Program-made: the position numbers and the translations under genes
The notes under the pieces: generated by a model
Database searches by the model: none
What the model saw: only the letters and a program-made list of their open reading frames with translations
Told to the model about the DNA's origin: nothing
In this document: piece by piece, positions 17,439 through 28,544 of the stretch
Layout of the letters: the number at the start of each line of letters is the position of its first letter
Numbering within the stretch: position 1 is the first letter of the stretch
Assembly: GCA_028869135.1 (NCBI GenBank)
Contig: JAGWTC010000019.1
Location: forward strand, 1 to 49,133
Direction of reading: 5' to 3'
DNA length: 49,133 nt
Source: Rhodocyclaceae bacterium
GTDB lineage: Bacteria > Pseudomonadota > Gammaproteobacteria > Burkholderiales > Rhodocyclaceae

Positions 17439-18986
17439 TCAGTGGCTGGTGCCTTCGGAGCGGTTGATCTTGTTCCAGAGGTTGTATTTGCCGACCGGCT
17501 TCTTCATCGGAATGCGCTTCACCTCCTTCAGCGTCGCCACATCGTAGACGATCAGCGCGCCGTCCATTTCCCAGAGGCTGGCCAGCGCATATTTTCCGTC
17601 GCGGGTGAATTCGACATGGGCCAGCGTCTTGCCGGGTTCGGGGCGCAACTCCTTCACGACCTGCAGCGACTGTTTGTCGATGACGTAGAGCGTGTCCTTG
17701 GCTTCCGGGCTCATCATCGAATCGGCGAAGGCATAGGGGCTGTTCTCATGGCTGCGCAGGAAGAAGCCCGGCCCTCGCGTCGGAATGCTGGCGATCTTCT
17801 GCCAGCTCTGCATGTCGATGACGGTGACGGCGTTCTCGCGCAGATTGGTCGAAGCCATTACGGTGCGGCCGTCGCGTTGCCAGGTGATGCCAGAGCCCAG
17901 ATGCGGCATGCCGGACAGATCGAGATCGCCGATCTTGCGACGCACGTCGAGATTGACGACCTGGCCATGGCCCTCGCGCGAGGTGCCCATGACATTGCGG
18001 TAGCTCTGGTCGAAGAAGAAATCGTCCAGCACGGCGTCGAGGCGCGTGCGACGCGGATTGAGAAAGCCCGGCGTGGCGATGCCTTCCTTCATCTTGTAAT
18101 CGTGCACATAGCCGTCGAAGATGGGCGCGGCGTTTTCGTCGTAGCTGATCTCCCACAGCTCCGGCATGTCCTTCATGGCGGCGACGAAGCTCCGGCGCGG
18201 GGCGGCGTCGTATACGGCCGAGACGCGCGATTTCTCCTTGCCGTCCAGGCTCTGCGCCGGAATGATCTTGAGCAGTTCAAGATCGGCATTGAGCAGCACC
18301 AGATTGCCCGGCAGAGAGTTGGCGACCATGACGTAGCGGCCATCGCTCGACACCGCGGCGTTGCGGGTGTTGATGCCGGCGCGCACTTCCGCCACCAGCT
18401 TCAGGTTCCAGATGTCGAACTTGGAAATCCAGCCGTCGCGCGAGGCGAAATAGACATAGCGCCCGTCCGGCGAGAACTTCGGCCCACCATGCAGCGCGTA
18501 GCGCGAGGCGAAGCGATGGATCGGCTCAAGCTTGTCGCCATCGAGAATGCTGACATGATGATCGCCGCCCTCGACGACGATGAAGAGATTCATCGGATCG
18601 GCCTTGAACACCGGCTTGTCGGCCAGCGTCTTCGGGTCCGTGTGCTGGATGCGCGAGGCGCGGATGTCCTGCTCGTTCCAGGCCAGCGCCGGCGCCGGGC
18701 TGTAGATCCAGGCGCCCAGCGCGGCGATCTCGTCCTTGTTCAAGGTCGTGCTGAAGGCCGGCATCTGCGTGCCGATGCGGCCTTCGGTGATGACGCGCAG
18801 CGCTTCGGGCTTCCTCAGGCGTTCAAGATTTTCCGGCAGCAGCGCCGGCCCCATGCCGCCGCTGCGGTTGGCGGCGTGGCAGGTGGAGCAGTGCTGCTGG
18901 TAGAGCGCGGCGGGGTTGGGCGTCTGTGCCTGTGCGGCGGCCGCGACGGACAGCAGGGTGACGAACAGCGCCTTGGGCAGACTCAT
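17439..18986 (-). CDS. nirN: NirN, dihydro-heme d1 dehydrogenase
   Basis: A 515-residue periplasmic c-type cytochrome related to NirS. It has a signal peptide (MSLPKALFVTLLSVAAAAQA), an N-terminal cytochrome c domain with C33-STC-H37, and a cd1-like eight-bladed propeller (FIVVEGGDHHVSILDGDKLEPIHRF, PKFSPDGRYVYFASRDGWISKFDIWNLK and so on). In Pseudomonas, NirN oxidises dihydro-heme d1 in the last step of cofactor synthesis and hands it to NirS. Last gene of the nir cluster; its start overlaps nirJ by 4 bases. The frame stays open upstream through nirJ, but that is antiparallel-frame noise. Confidence 0.92.
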   Translation of the reverse strand: MSLPKALFVTLLSVAAAAQAQTPNPAALYQQHCSTCHAANRSGGMGPALLPENLERLRKPEALRVITEGRIGTQMPAFSTTLNKDEIAALGAWIYSPAPALAWNEQDIRASRIQHTDPKTLADKPVFKADPMNLFIVVEGGDHHVSILDGDKLEPIHRFASRYALHGGPKFSPDGRYVYFASRDGWISKFDIWNLKLVAEVRAGINTRNAAVSSDGRYVMVANSLPGNLVLLNADLELLKIIPAQSLDGKEKSRVSAVYDAAPRRSFVAAMKDMPELWEISYDENAAPIFDGYVHDYKMKEGIATPGFLNPRRTRLDAVLDDFFFDQSYRNVMGTSREGHGQVVNLDVRRKIGDLDLSGMPHLGSGITWQRDGRTVMASTNLRENAVTVIDMQSWQKIASIPTRGPGFFLRSHENSPYAFADSMMSPEAKDTLYVIDKQSLQVVKELRPEPGKTLAHVEFTRDGKYALASLWEMDGALIVYDVATLKEVKRIPMKKPVGKYNLWNKINRSEGTSH

Positions 18987-20149
18987 GCAGCGGCCTCGCA
19001 GGCAGGCGACTTGAGGCCGAGTTCCTCGTCGCTCAGGTAACAGGCCGGATCCTCGCCCCACACATCTCCGCCGGCCTGCTCGGCGCGTACGCGCGAGCTG
19101 CCGTTGCAGATGGACAGATACTGGCAGTCGCCGCAGCGCCCGCCGACGCGGCGCGGATGCTCGCGCAGACGCACCTGCAGCGGATTGTCGACATCGCTCC
19201 AGATCTGCGAGAACGGGCGTTCGCGCACATTGCCCAGTGGCACATGCCACCACATGGTGTCCGGATGAACGATGCCGAGATTGTCGATATTGGCGACATT
19301 GACGCCGGAGGCGTTGCCGCCCCACTGGACGAGCTTGGCGCGGATATGATCGACCTTTTCCGGCCAGCGCTCTGCGACCCACTGCAGGAAGAAGGGCCCG
19401 TCGGCGTCCTGATTGCCGGTGGTGAAGTCGCGCTCCAGGCCGGCCTGATGATCGGCCCAGCAATGGTCGAAGAGCATGTTCATGGCGCGGCGCGTGGTCT
19501 GGTGATGGGCGTCGGTCTTCTTGTTGACGTTGCCGCGGCCGGCGTAGTTGAGGTGCGAGAAGTAGAAGCGGTGGATATCCTCGCGGCGCGCCAGCTCGAG
19601 CAGCGCCGGCAGGTCGTGGGCGTTGTCCTCGGTCATGGTGTAGCGGATGCCGACCTTGAGGCCGCGCTCCTGGCACAGGCGGATGCCGACCATGGAGGCC
19701 TTGAACGCGCCTTCCTTGCGACGGAACTTGTCGTGCGTGGCCTCGATGCCATCGAGACTGACGCCGACATAGTCGAAGCCGATGTCGGCGATCGCATCGA
19801 TATTGCTCGCGTCGATCAGCGTGCCGTTCGAGGACAGGGCGGTGAAGAAGCCCATCTGCTTCGAGCGCCGCGCGATGTCGAAGATGTCGCGGCGCAGCAG
19901 CGGCTCGCCGCCCGAGAGGATCAGGCAGGGCACGCGGAAGGCCTTGAGATCGTCCATCACCGCATAGACTTCCTCGGTGGAGAGCTCGCCCTTGAAGTCG
20001 ATATCGGCGGAGATCGAGTAGCAGTGCTTGCAGGTCAGATTGCAGCGGCGGATCAGGTTCCAGATCACCACTGGGCCGGGGGCGTTGCGATGCGGACCGA
20101 CCGGCGTGGGGTCGGTGAGCTCGCGCATGAATTTGGATATGCGGAACAT
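18983..20149 (-). CDS. nirJ: NirJ, heme d1 biosynthesis radical SAM enzyme
   Basis: A 388-residue radical SAM enzyme acting on 12,18-didecarboxysiroheme, where it removes propionates and installs keto groups during heme d1 synthesis. The SAM cluster motif is C36-NLT-C40-KH-C43, followed by ILSGGEPLLRRDIFDIARR and FDYVGVSLDGIEATHDKFR. The C-terminal SPASM-like region carries C-x2-C-x5-C (GGRCGDCQYLSICNG) and a further Cys in DPACYL, for a second cluster. 56 bases separate it from nirH and it overlaps nirN by 4. Confidence 0.95.
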   Translation of the reverse strand: MFRISKFMRELTDPTPVGPHRNAPGPVVIWNLIRRCNLTCKHCYSISADIDFKGELSTEEVYAVMDDLKAFRVPCLILSGGEPLLRRDIFDIARRSKQMGFFTALSSNGTLIDASNIDAIADIGFDYVGVSLDGIEATHDKFRRKEGAFKASMVGIRLCQERGLKVGIRYTMTEDNAHDLPALLELARREDIHRFYFSHLNYAGRGNVNKKTDAHHQTTRRAMNMLFDHCWADHQAGLERDFTTGNQDADGPFFLQWVAERWPEKVDHIRAKLVQWGGNASGVNVANIDNLGIVHPDTMWWHVPLGNVRERPFSQIWSDVDNPLQVRLREHPRRVGGRCGDCQYLSICNGSSRVRAEQAGGDVWGEDPACYLSDEELGLKSPACEAAA

Positions 20150-20205
20150 GCGTGTCTCCGAAAGTCAGGCTGCGCGTTTCATGCAGTATGCTTGGCTCGC
20201 GCGGT

Positions 20206-20706
20206 TCAGGCCGCTATGCGCAGGCCGGTTTTCTTGAGTATGCGTGAAGAGAACAATACCTCATGACCGCGACAGGCGCCGGGGAATTCGCGCGCTATCA
20301 GGGCGGCGATGCTTTCGACCTCGCGCAGCGCATCGTCCCGGCTGTGTCCGTGCACCATGGCGAACAGATTGTAGGGCCAGTCGGGCAGGGCGCGCGGGCG
20401 CTGGTAGCAGTGCGTGACGGCGGGCAGTGCGCCGATGCGCTCGCCGATGGCGTGGATATATTCATCGTCGATATCCCAGACGCTCATGCCGTTGGCGGTG
20501 TAGCCGATGGCGTAGTGGTTGGGCACGGCGCCGATGCGGCGGATGACGCCGCGGGCGAGCATGTCGCCAAGCCGCTGCATGACTTCCTCGGCGGGAATGC
20601 CGAGCTCCTCGGCAAGCGCATGGTAGGGGCGCGGCACCAGCGGCAGACCGCGCTGCGTAGCGACGATGAGGCGCCGCTCGATATCGTCCGCATTCACGCC
20701 GCTCAT
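20206..20706 (-). CDS. nirH: NirH, siroheme decarboxylase subunit
   Basis: A 166-residue AsnC/Lrp-fold protein of the siroheme decarboxylase complex (NirDL-G-H), converting siroheme to 12,18-didecarboxysiroheme. It has an N-terminal helix-turn-helix-like segment (GIPAEEVMQRLGDMLARGVIRRIGAVPNHYAIGYTANGMSVWDI). Its signature HCYQRPRALPDWPYNLFAMVHG matches the NirL half of NirDL rather than NirG. DNA binding is not expected. Start ATG at 20706 overlaps the nirG stop (ATGA). Confidence 0.9.
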   Translation of the reverse strand: MSGVNADDIERRLIVATQRGLPLVPRPYHALAEELGIPAEEVMQRLGDMLARGVIRRIGAVPNHYAIGYTANGMSVWDIDDEYIHAIGERIGALPAVTHCYQRPRALPDWPYNLFAMVHGHSRDDALREVESIAALIAREFPGACRGHEVLFSSRILKKTGLRIAA

Positions 20707-21173
20707 GCCTTCAGCCGCATTTCGACAAAATATTCGCGCTGCTTGGGAAAGCGGCGCACGACCAGTCCGGTAGCCGTCTCGATGGCGTCGGCGGCCGCTG
20801 CGATGCCTTCGGGTTTTTCGGTCGCCAGCACGAACCACATATTGAGCGCGTGCTCGCGGCGGTAATTGTGGGCGACGGCGTCGAAGGCGTTCACTTGCGC
20901 CGCCACCTCGTCGTAGCGGTGCTCGGGCGCCGCCAGCGCCGCCAGGCAGAAGGCGCCGCCCATGCGCTCGATCTGGAACATGGGGCCGAAACGCGTCAGC
21001 ACCTTGGCGTCCAGCATGCGCTGCAGGCGGGCGAGCAGCTCCTCCTCGCTCAGCCCCAGTGCTTCCGCAGCCGCAGCGTAGGGACGCTCGCAGAGCGGGA
21101 ATTCGCCCTGCAGCGCGTTGATGATGGCGCGGTCGGTGTCGTCTAGCGCCGCTGGCGCATGCGCGGCGCTCAT
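20703..21173 (-). CDS. nirG: NirG, siroheme decarboxylase subunit
   Basis: A 156-residue AsnC/Lrp-fold subunit of siroheme decarboxylase. It has LDDTDRAIINALQGEFPLCERPYAAAAEALGLSEEELLARLQRMLDAKVLTRFGPMFQIERMGG and the signature HNYRREHALNMWFVLAT, which matches the NirD half of NirDL. It is coupled at both ends: its start overlaps nirDL by 4 bases and its stop overlaps nirH by 4 bases. Confidence 0.9.
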   Translation of the reverse strand: MSAAHAPAALDDTDRAIINALQGEFPLCERPYAAAAEALGLSEEELLARLQRMLDAKVLTRFGPMFQIERMGGAFCLAALAAPEHRYDEVAAQVNAFDAVAHNYRREHALNMWFVLATEKPEGIAAAADAIETATGLVVRRFPKQREYFVEMRLKA

Positions 21174-22153
21174 CCGCCGCCGCCGCCGGCGTAACGCGCG
21201 CCGCACTGCTTGAAACGCCGCACGCTGAACAGCACGGCGCCGGAAAGTCCTTCGAGGCCGAGTTCGGCATTGATCTCGGCGTGGCGGGCGAGCACTTCCT
21301 CGCGCGATTTGCCGTGAATCATGCAATAGAGATTGAAGGGCCAGTACGGCTCGGCGCGGTCGCGGCGATAGCACAGCGTGACGCCGTCGAGCCCGGCAAG
21401 GCGGCAGCCGGCCAGCGTGACTTCCGTATCCGGCACGTTCCAGACGCACATGGCGTTGGCGGTGTAGCCGAGTTCGTGATGGCGGACGACCACGCCGAAG
21501 CGCTTGAGCACGCCTTCGTCCTGCCATGCGCGCAACTGCGCCAGCACCGCGTGTTCGCTCATGCCGATGCGTGCACCTATGGCGGCGAAGGGCCGCACTT
21601 GCAGCGGCAACCCGCTGTCCAGCGCGCCGACCAGCGCCTCTTCGGCGGCGCCGAGTGTGCGCGGCGCGCAGCGGGCGGCACTGGCGACGCGCTTCCGCCC
21701 GCCGTTGAGGTCGAAGCCGAGATCGATGTGGAATTCGTCCTTGAGCGGCAATGCGATCACGGGCAGACCCGTGTCGCGGGCGATGGTCTCGAGCGCGGCC
21801 TGACGCGCGCCGGGGCCGGATGCGGTGACGACGAACCAGAGGTTCCATTCGTGCTCACGCGCATAGTTGTGATTGACGGCAGCGTGTGCGCTGACCTGTG
21901 CGGCGACTGCCTCAAGCCGCTCGCTCGGCACGCGCATCGCGGCGAGCGTGCTCGAGCCGATTCGATTGGGCGCGAACACCGCGCCGATGCGGCTGACCAC
22001 GCCGCTGGCCAGGCCATCCGCGTAGGCTGCCATGACGGTATTCTCGTCGAGGCCGAGGCGCTCGGCGATGAGAGCGTAGGGCGTGGTGTGCAGCGGGAAG
22101 TCGCGCTGGAATTCGTTGAGCAGGCGAAAGCCGATGGCGGTGCGGTCGTTCAT
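21170..22153 (-). CDS. nirDL: NirDL, fused siroheme decarboxylase subunits
   Basis: A 327-residue fusion of two AsnC/Lrp-like domains. Residues 1 to about 160 are NirD (LLNEFQRDFPLHTTPYALIAERLGLDE..., signature HNYAREHEWNLWFVV). Residues about 165-327 are NirL (LVGALDSGLPLQVRPFAAIGARIGMSE..., signature CYRRDRAEPYWPFNLYCMIHG). Pseudomonas aeruginosa has separate nirD and nirL; fused forms are known in other denitrifiers. It ends in a GGGGG run. It lies 13 bases after nirF and overlaps nirG by 4 bases. Confidence 0.92.
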   Translation of the reverse strand: MNDRTAIGFRLLNEFQRDFPLHTTPYALIAERLGLDENTVMAAYADGLASGVVSRIGAVFAPNRIGSSTLAAMRVPSERLEAVAAQVSAHAAVNHNYAREHEWNLWFVVTASGPGARQAALETIARDTGLPVIALPLKDEFHIDLGFDLNGGRKRVASAARCAPRTLGAAEEALVGALDSGLPLQVRPFAAIGARIGMSEHAVLAQLRAWQDEGVLKRFGVVVRHHELGYTANAMCVWNVPDTEVTLAGCRLAGLDGVTLCYRRDRAEPYWPFNLYCMIHGKSREEVLARHAEINAELGLEGLSGAVLFSVRRFKQCGARYAGGGGG

Positions 22154-22166
22154 GCCTTCCTCGTAC

Positions 22167-23333
22167 TCAGAAGCCGATGCGCGCCGCGCGCGCCGTGAAG
22201 AAGATACCGCTCGGGCTCAGCGCCTCGATCTGCTGCAGCGGTCGGCGCGTGGCGGTGTCATAGACCACCACGCGATTGTCGTCGCGCACGGACAGCCATA
22301 CCTGCTCGCCGCGCGGCGTGAACTCCATGTGCAGCACAGTCTTGCCGGGCTGCAGCGTGTCGGTGATTCGTTGCGTCAGGGTATCGATGACCTGCACATG
22401 GCTATTGTCGGGGAAGGCAAAGTTGACCCAGATTTCCCGACCGTCGGGCCGTGCCATCACGAACACCGGCTGGCTCCTGACGGCGATGCGGCCGACCTCC
22501 TGCCAGGTCTGCATGTCAACCACCAGCACCTCGTGGCGGCCGATCGCCGGCAGATAGAGGCGGCCGCCGGCCTGCGCCCAGCCGCGCAGGTGCGGCATCT
22601 TGAACACCGGCAGCGGCTCCTGGCCGCGGCCGTAGCCGGACAGCACCTTTTTCACGCCAAGTTCGGGCTGCCAGGTGTCAAGCATGGCCAGCCCGTCTTC
22701 GCCGAACAGGCCGGCGATGAAATAGCGCCCGTCGGGCGTGACGAGGGCGTCGTAGGGTTGCTTGCCCGCGGCCCATCGCTGCGTCTTCGGGCGAGACGGA
22801 TCGGAAAGGTCGGTGATGCGGATTTCGCCCGCATCGAAAAGCGCATAGGCGAAGCGATTGCCGGGGAGATCGGCGAGGCCGACCACCTTGGAGCGCTTGC
22901 CGTCGTTGCCGTATTCGGCCGGCACGTCAGCGACCTGTTCCAGCGTGTCGGTGCGGAAGGCCTTGATGCCGCCGGGTTCGTAGTTTTGCGCGACGATCAG
23001 GCTGCCGTCCTGCGATATTGCCCCGCCGATGGAGTTGCCAGCTTGCTGCACGCGCTGCACGAGCTTCTGTTCGAGCAGGTCGACCTTGCTGAGGCCGCCG
23101 TCGCGGCCGAAGACGAAGGCGTAACGCTGATCGCGGGAGAACACGACCGAAGCATGCGAAAGATCTCCCAGCCCGGTCACGCGCGCCAGTACGGCGCGCT
23201 GGCTGCTGTCTACGATCTTCACGCTGCCGTCGGCGCGTTCGATGACGACGCCGAGATCGCCGCTGCCGCGCGGCGCAATGCCGGAACAGGCGCTGAGCAG
23301 AAGAGAGAGCACGAACAGCAGGCTAGTTCTCAC
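22167..23333 (-). CDS. nirF: NirF, heme d1 biosynthesis lipoprotein
   Basis: A 388-residue propeller protein related to the d1 domain of NirS, binding heme d1 or its precursor late in cofactor synthesis. The N-terminus VRTSLLFVLSLLLSACSG is a lipoprotein signal with the lipobox LLSAC, so the protein is anchored to a membrane facing the periplasm. Propeller segments include FSRDQRYAFVFGRDGGLSKVDLLEQKLV, TPDGRYFIAGLFGEDGLAMLD and MEFTPRGEQVWLSVRDDNRVVVYD. I chose the GTG at 23333 because it begins exactly at the signal peptide; it overlaps nirC by 11 bases. Confidence 0.92.
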   Translation of the reverse strand: MRTSLLFVLSLLLSACSGIAPRGSGDLGVVIERADGSVKIVDSSQRAVLARVTGLGDLSHASVVFSRDQRYAFVFGRDGGLSKVDLLEQKLVQRVQQAGNSIGGAISQDGSLIVAQNYEPGGIKAFRTDTLEQVADVPAEYGNDGKRSKVVGLADLPGNRFAYALFDAGEIRITDLSDPSRPKTQRWAAGKQPYDALVTPDGRYFIAGLFGEDGLAMLDTWQPELGVKKVLSGYGRGQEPLPVFKMPHLRGWAQAGGRLYLPAIGRHEVLVVDMQTWQEVGRIAVRSQPVFVMARPDGREIWVNFAFPDNSHVQVIDTLTQRITDTLQPGKTVLHMEFTPRGEQVWLSVRDDNRVVVYDTATRRPLQQIEALSPSGIFFTARAARIGF

Positions 23334-23676
23334 GCGGAAATCCCTTGAGCAATTGGGCGGCAATCCATTGCGCTTCGGCTTCGTCGAGCATGGACTTGAA
23401 CGGCGGCATGGCGGTGCCGGGGCGACCGTGCAATATGGTTGCTGCAAGGCCATCAGCCGGCTTGTCGCGCAAGGCGACGGCCGTCAGCGGTGCGCCGAGC
23501 CCTCCCTGCAATGTCAGACCGTGACAGGCGCCGCAGTCCTGGCGCACCAGATGCACCAGTTCGCGTTGCCGTGCCGGCGACACATCGTCGCCGGCATGGG
23601 CAAGTCCGACAAATAGCAGGGCGAGGCCGGCGGCACAGACAACGATTATGGGCCGGCCGGCCCGGTGGACGTTCAT
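23323..23676 (-). CDS. nirC: NirC, periplasmic cytochrome c55X
   Basis: A 117-residue monoheme c-type cytochrome. The signal peptide is MNVHRAGRPIIVVCAAGLALLFVGLAHA. Heme is attached at C48-GAC-H52 (CGACHG), and the sixth ligand is probably M90 in GRPGTAMPPF. NirC is an electron acceptor in d1 maturation and can donate to NirS in relatives. The ATG at 23676 gives an ATGA overlap with nirM; a GTG six codons upstream is less likely. Confidence 0.9.
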   Translation of the reverse strand: MNVHRAGRPIIVVCAAGLALLFVGLAHAGDDVSPARQRELVHLVRQDCGACHGLTLQGGLGAPLTAVALRDKPADGLAATILHGRPGTAMPPFKSMLDEAEAQWIAAQLLKGFPREN

Positions 23677-23987
23677 GCGCCCCTGAGCACCCACTCCACG
23701 ACAGTCTTCAGATCGGCATCGCTGATCTTGCTATCAGGGTTCGGCGGCATGGGGATGGGGCCCCACACGCCACTGCCGCCCTTGCGCACCTTTTCGGTGA
23801 GCTTGGCGACGGCATCGCCCTGGCCCTTGTACTTGGCGGCGACGTCCTTGAAGCTGGGGCCGACCAGCTTCTTGTCCTTGGCATGGCAGGCCATGCAGCC
23901 GGACTTGTTGGCAATCTCCTCGCTGGCCAGTACGGCGGAGGACGCGAACGGGAGCAGCAACACGGCAATCAAAACAGTCTTTTTCAT
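23673..23987 (-). CDS. nirM: NirM, cytochrome c551
   Basis: A 104-residue monoheme cytochrome c551. It has a signal peptide (MKKTVLIAVLLLPFASSAVLA), heme motif C31-MAC-H35, and axial methionine M80 in GVWGPIPMPPN, the hallmark of the c551 family. It shuttles electrons from the bc1 complex to NirS in the periplasm. It sits 57 bases after nirS, separated by a strong hairpin, and is coupled to nirC by a 4-base overlap. Confidence 0.93.
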   Translation of the reverse strand: MKKTVLIAVLLLPFASSAVLASEEIANKSGCMACHAKDKKLVGPSFKDVAAKYKGQGDAVAKLTEKVRKGGSGVWGPIPMPPNPDSKISDADLKTVVEWVLRGA

Positions 23988-24013
23988 GACGATATTCCTT
24001 TGCGTTAGGGGTG

Positions 24014-24036
24014 CGCGGCGGGCTAAGCCCGCCGCG
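24014..24036 (-). other. Strong hairpin between nirS and nirM
   Basis: Exact 11-base arms CGCGGCGGGCT / AGCCCGCCGCG around a single base. In the transcribed (minus) direction no U-run follows, so full termination is unlikely. A barrier to 3' exonucleases that stabilises the upstream nirS segment is a reasonable reading. Confidence 0.6.
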
Positions 24037-24044
24037 TTGTCGCA

Positions 24045-25835
<1,791 letters not shown>

Positions 25836-25932
25836 CTATGCTTAAAGTCGTTGTAGTTCTTATTTGTAGCGTGTAAAAATTACGCCGCAAGCTCCTCTGC
25901 GATCAGTCTCTTGGTATTCAGTTACAAATACA

Positions 25933-25946
25933 TTGATCGTTATCAA
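25933..25946. promoter_or_regulatory. Perfect FNR/Dnr-type box between nirS and norC
   Basis: TTGAT-CGTT-ATCAA is an exact match to the consensus of the Crp/Fnr family regulators of denitrification (FNR, Dnr, NnrR, Anr). It is the only perfect copy in the divergent nirS/norC gap. Its centre (25939.5) is placed ideally for activating norC. Which regulator binds cannot be told from the site. Confidence 0.85.
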
Positions 25947-25969
25947 TGAAAGGTCAGTTGTAGTTGCAA

Positions 25970-25975
25970 TATAAG
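25970..25975 (+). promoter_or_regulatory. -10 box of the norCB promoter
   Basis: TATAAG, a five-of-six match to TATAAT. Transcription would start near 25982, about 42 bases from the centre of the FNR/Dnr box, the class II activator position. No separate -35 box is needed in that arrangement. Confidence 0.6.
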
Positions 25976-26031
25976 TTGCATCTGAAATACCATTTATCCA
26001 TTGCACCGCAACCAAAGCTGAAGGAGGGACC

Positions 26032-26460
26032 ATGAGCAGTACATTTACAACGTCAGCGGCACGCAATATTTTCTATGGGGGAGCAGTTTTCTCCTTTCTT
26101 TTGTTCCTGGCGCTGACGTTCAGGACCGAGCAAGTGTTGCCCCAACGCGACCAGCGTGCGCAGCTCGACAACCCACAGGTGGTAGCAGGCAAGCGCATCT
26201 GGGAAAACAACAACTGCATCGGCTGCCATACCCTGCTGGGCGAAGGCGCTTATTTCGCGCCCGAACTCGGTAATGTGTACAAGCGTCGCGGCCCCGACTT
26301 CATCAAGGCCTGGATCAAGGGACAGCCGACCGGCGTGCCCGGACGCCGGCAGATGCCGCAGTTCAATCTGACCGAGCAGGAGCTTGACGACATGGTCGCC
26401 TTCCTGAAGTACGCCTCGGAAATCAATACGGCCAAGTGGCCGCCGAACATTGAAGGTTAA
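26032..26460 (+). CDS. norC: Nitric oxide reductase subunit C
   Basis: A 142-residue membrane-anchored cytochrome c of cNor. One N-terminal membrane helix (about 14-30, YGGAVFSFLLFLALTF) is followed by a periplasmic domain with heme motif C62-IGC-H66 (NNCIGCHTLLGEGAYFAPELG) and probable axial M108 (GRRQMPQFNL). It passes electrons from periplasmic cytochromes to NorB. A perfect AGGAGG-type site precedes the ATG. It is followed by norB after 15 bases. Controlled by the FNR/Dnr-type promoter upstream. Confidence 0.96.
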   Translation: MSSTFTTSAARNIFYGGAVFSFLLFLALTFRTEQVLPQRDQRAQLDNPQVVAGKRIWENNNCIGCHTLLGEGAYFAPELGNVYKRRGPDFIKAWIKGQPTGVPGRRQMPQFNLTEQELDDMVAFLKYASEINTAKWPPNIEG

Positions 26461-27849
<1,389 letters not shown>

Positions 27850-27869
27850 AGAAGGTAGTCAAAGGCATG

Positions 27870-27899
27870 AAAGCGGCGCCTGCGGGCGCCGCTTTTTTT
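27870..27899 (+). terminator. Rho-independent terminator after norCB
   Basis: A GC-rich stem AGCGGCGCC / GGCGCCGCT (27872-27893) with a 4-base loop is followed by seven T residues (27893-27899). It separates norCB from the norEFQ-polyferredoxin-norD unit. Confidence 0.92.
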
Positions 27900-27911
27900 G
27901 CGTTAGGTCAA
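27898..27911. promoter_or_regulatory. Degenerate FNR/Dnr-like site before norE
   Basis: TTGCG-TTAG-GTCAA keeps seven of the ten consensus bases of TTGAT-N4-ATCAA and overlaps the terminator T-run. A start 41.5 bases from its centre would fall on the A of the norE ATG. Weak evidence on its own. Confidence 0.3.
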
Positions 27912-27945
27912 GTACAAACACCCGCCCAGCGCTTAAAGTTGCATT

Positions 27946-28542
27946 ATGGATACCACAATTAATCCTCCGCCTGCGACCACCGATGCCGAGCCGCATCTGC
28001 ACGGCGATCTGGCAATCTGGTTCTTCATCCTCGCCGAGCTGATGGCCTTCGGCGTGTTCTTCATTGCCTATGCGGTGACGCGCGCCTACAACGTCGAGGC
28101 GTTCAATGCGGCGCAGGCCGGGCTGGACCGGAACATCGGCGCCCTGAACACGATCCTGCTGATTACCGGCAGTTGGGGCGTGGTGCGATCCGTGCAGGCC
28201 GCGCGCGCTGACCGGCTGGTTCCGGCGGTACGCTGGATGGGCGTCGGCCTTGTGTGCGGCCTGGCCTTCCTGGTCGCCAAAATCTTCGAATACCGAGCCA
28301 AGTTTGCGGCGGGTCTGTCGATGGATACGGACACTTTTCACATGTTCTATTTCTCGCTGACCTTCTTCCACTTCATGCACGTCGTGCTGGGCGTCTGCAT
28401 CCTGGGCATCCTGCTCCTCAAGCTCAGGCGCGGCGGCTACGGCAGCCACGACGTGCATGGGCTCGAAACCGGCGCGGCCTACTGGCACATGGTTGATCTG
28501 GCCTGGATCGTGCTGTTTCCCCTTGTGTATGTGATGCACTGA
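27946..28542 (+). CDS. norE: NorE, cytochrome oxidase subunit III-like protein
   Basis: A 198-residue, five-helix membrane protein of the cytochrome c oxidase subunit III family in its NorE form. It has HGDLAIWFFILAELMAFGVFFIAYAV, AKIFEYRAKFAAGLSMDTDTFHMFYFSLTFFHFMHVVLGVCILG and ETGAAYWHMVDLAWIVLFPLVYVMH. NorE supports full NO reductase activity but is not part of the purified enzyme. No clear ribosome binding site precedes the ATG. It begins the second nor transcription unit and is followed after 2 bases by norF. Confidence 0.88.
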   Translation: MDTTINPPPATTDAEPHLHGDLAIWFFILAELMAFGVFFIAYAVTRAYNVEAFNAAQAGLDRNIGALNTILLITGSWGVVRSVQAARADRLVPAVRWMGVGLVCGLAFLVAKIFEYRAKFAAGLSMDTDTFHMFYFSLTFFHFMHVVLGVCILGILLLKLRRGGYGSHDVHGLETGAAYWHMVDLAWIVLFPLVYVMH

Positions 28543-28544
28543 TC

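Noticed and set aside
18987-19676. An upstream extension of nirN giving a 745-residue protein
   Set aside because: The extension lies in an alternative frame of nirJ; a signal peptide and heme motif begin right at 18986.
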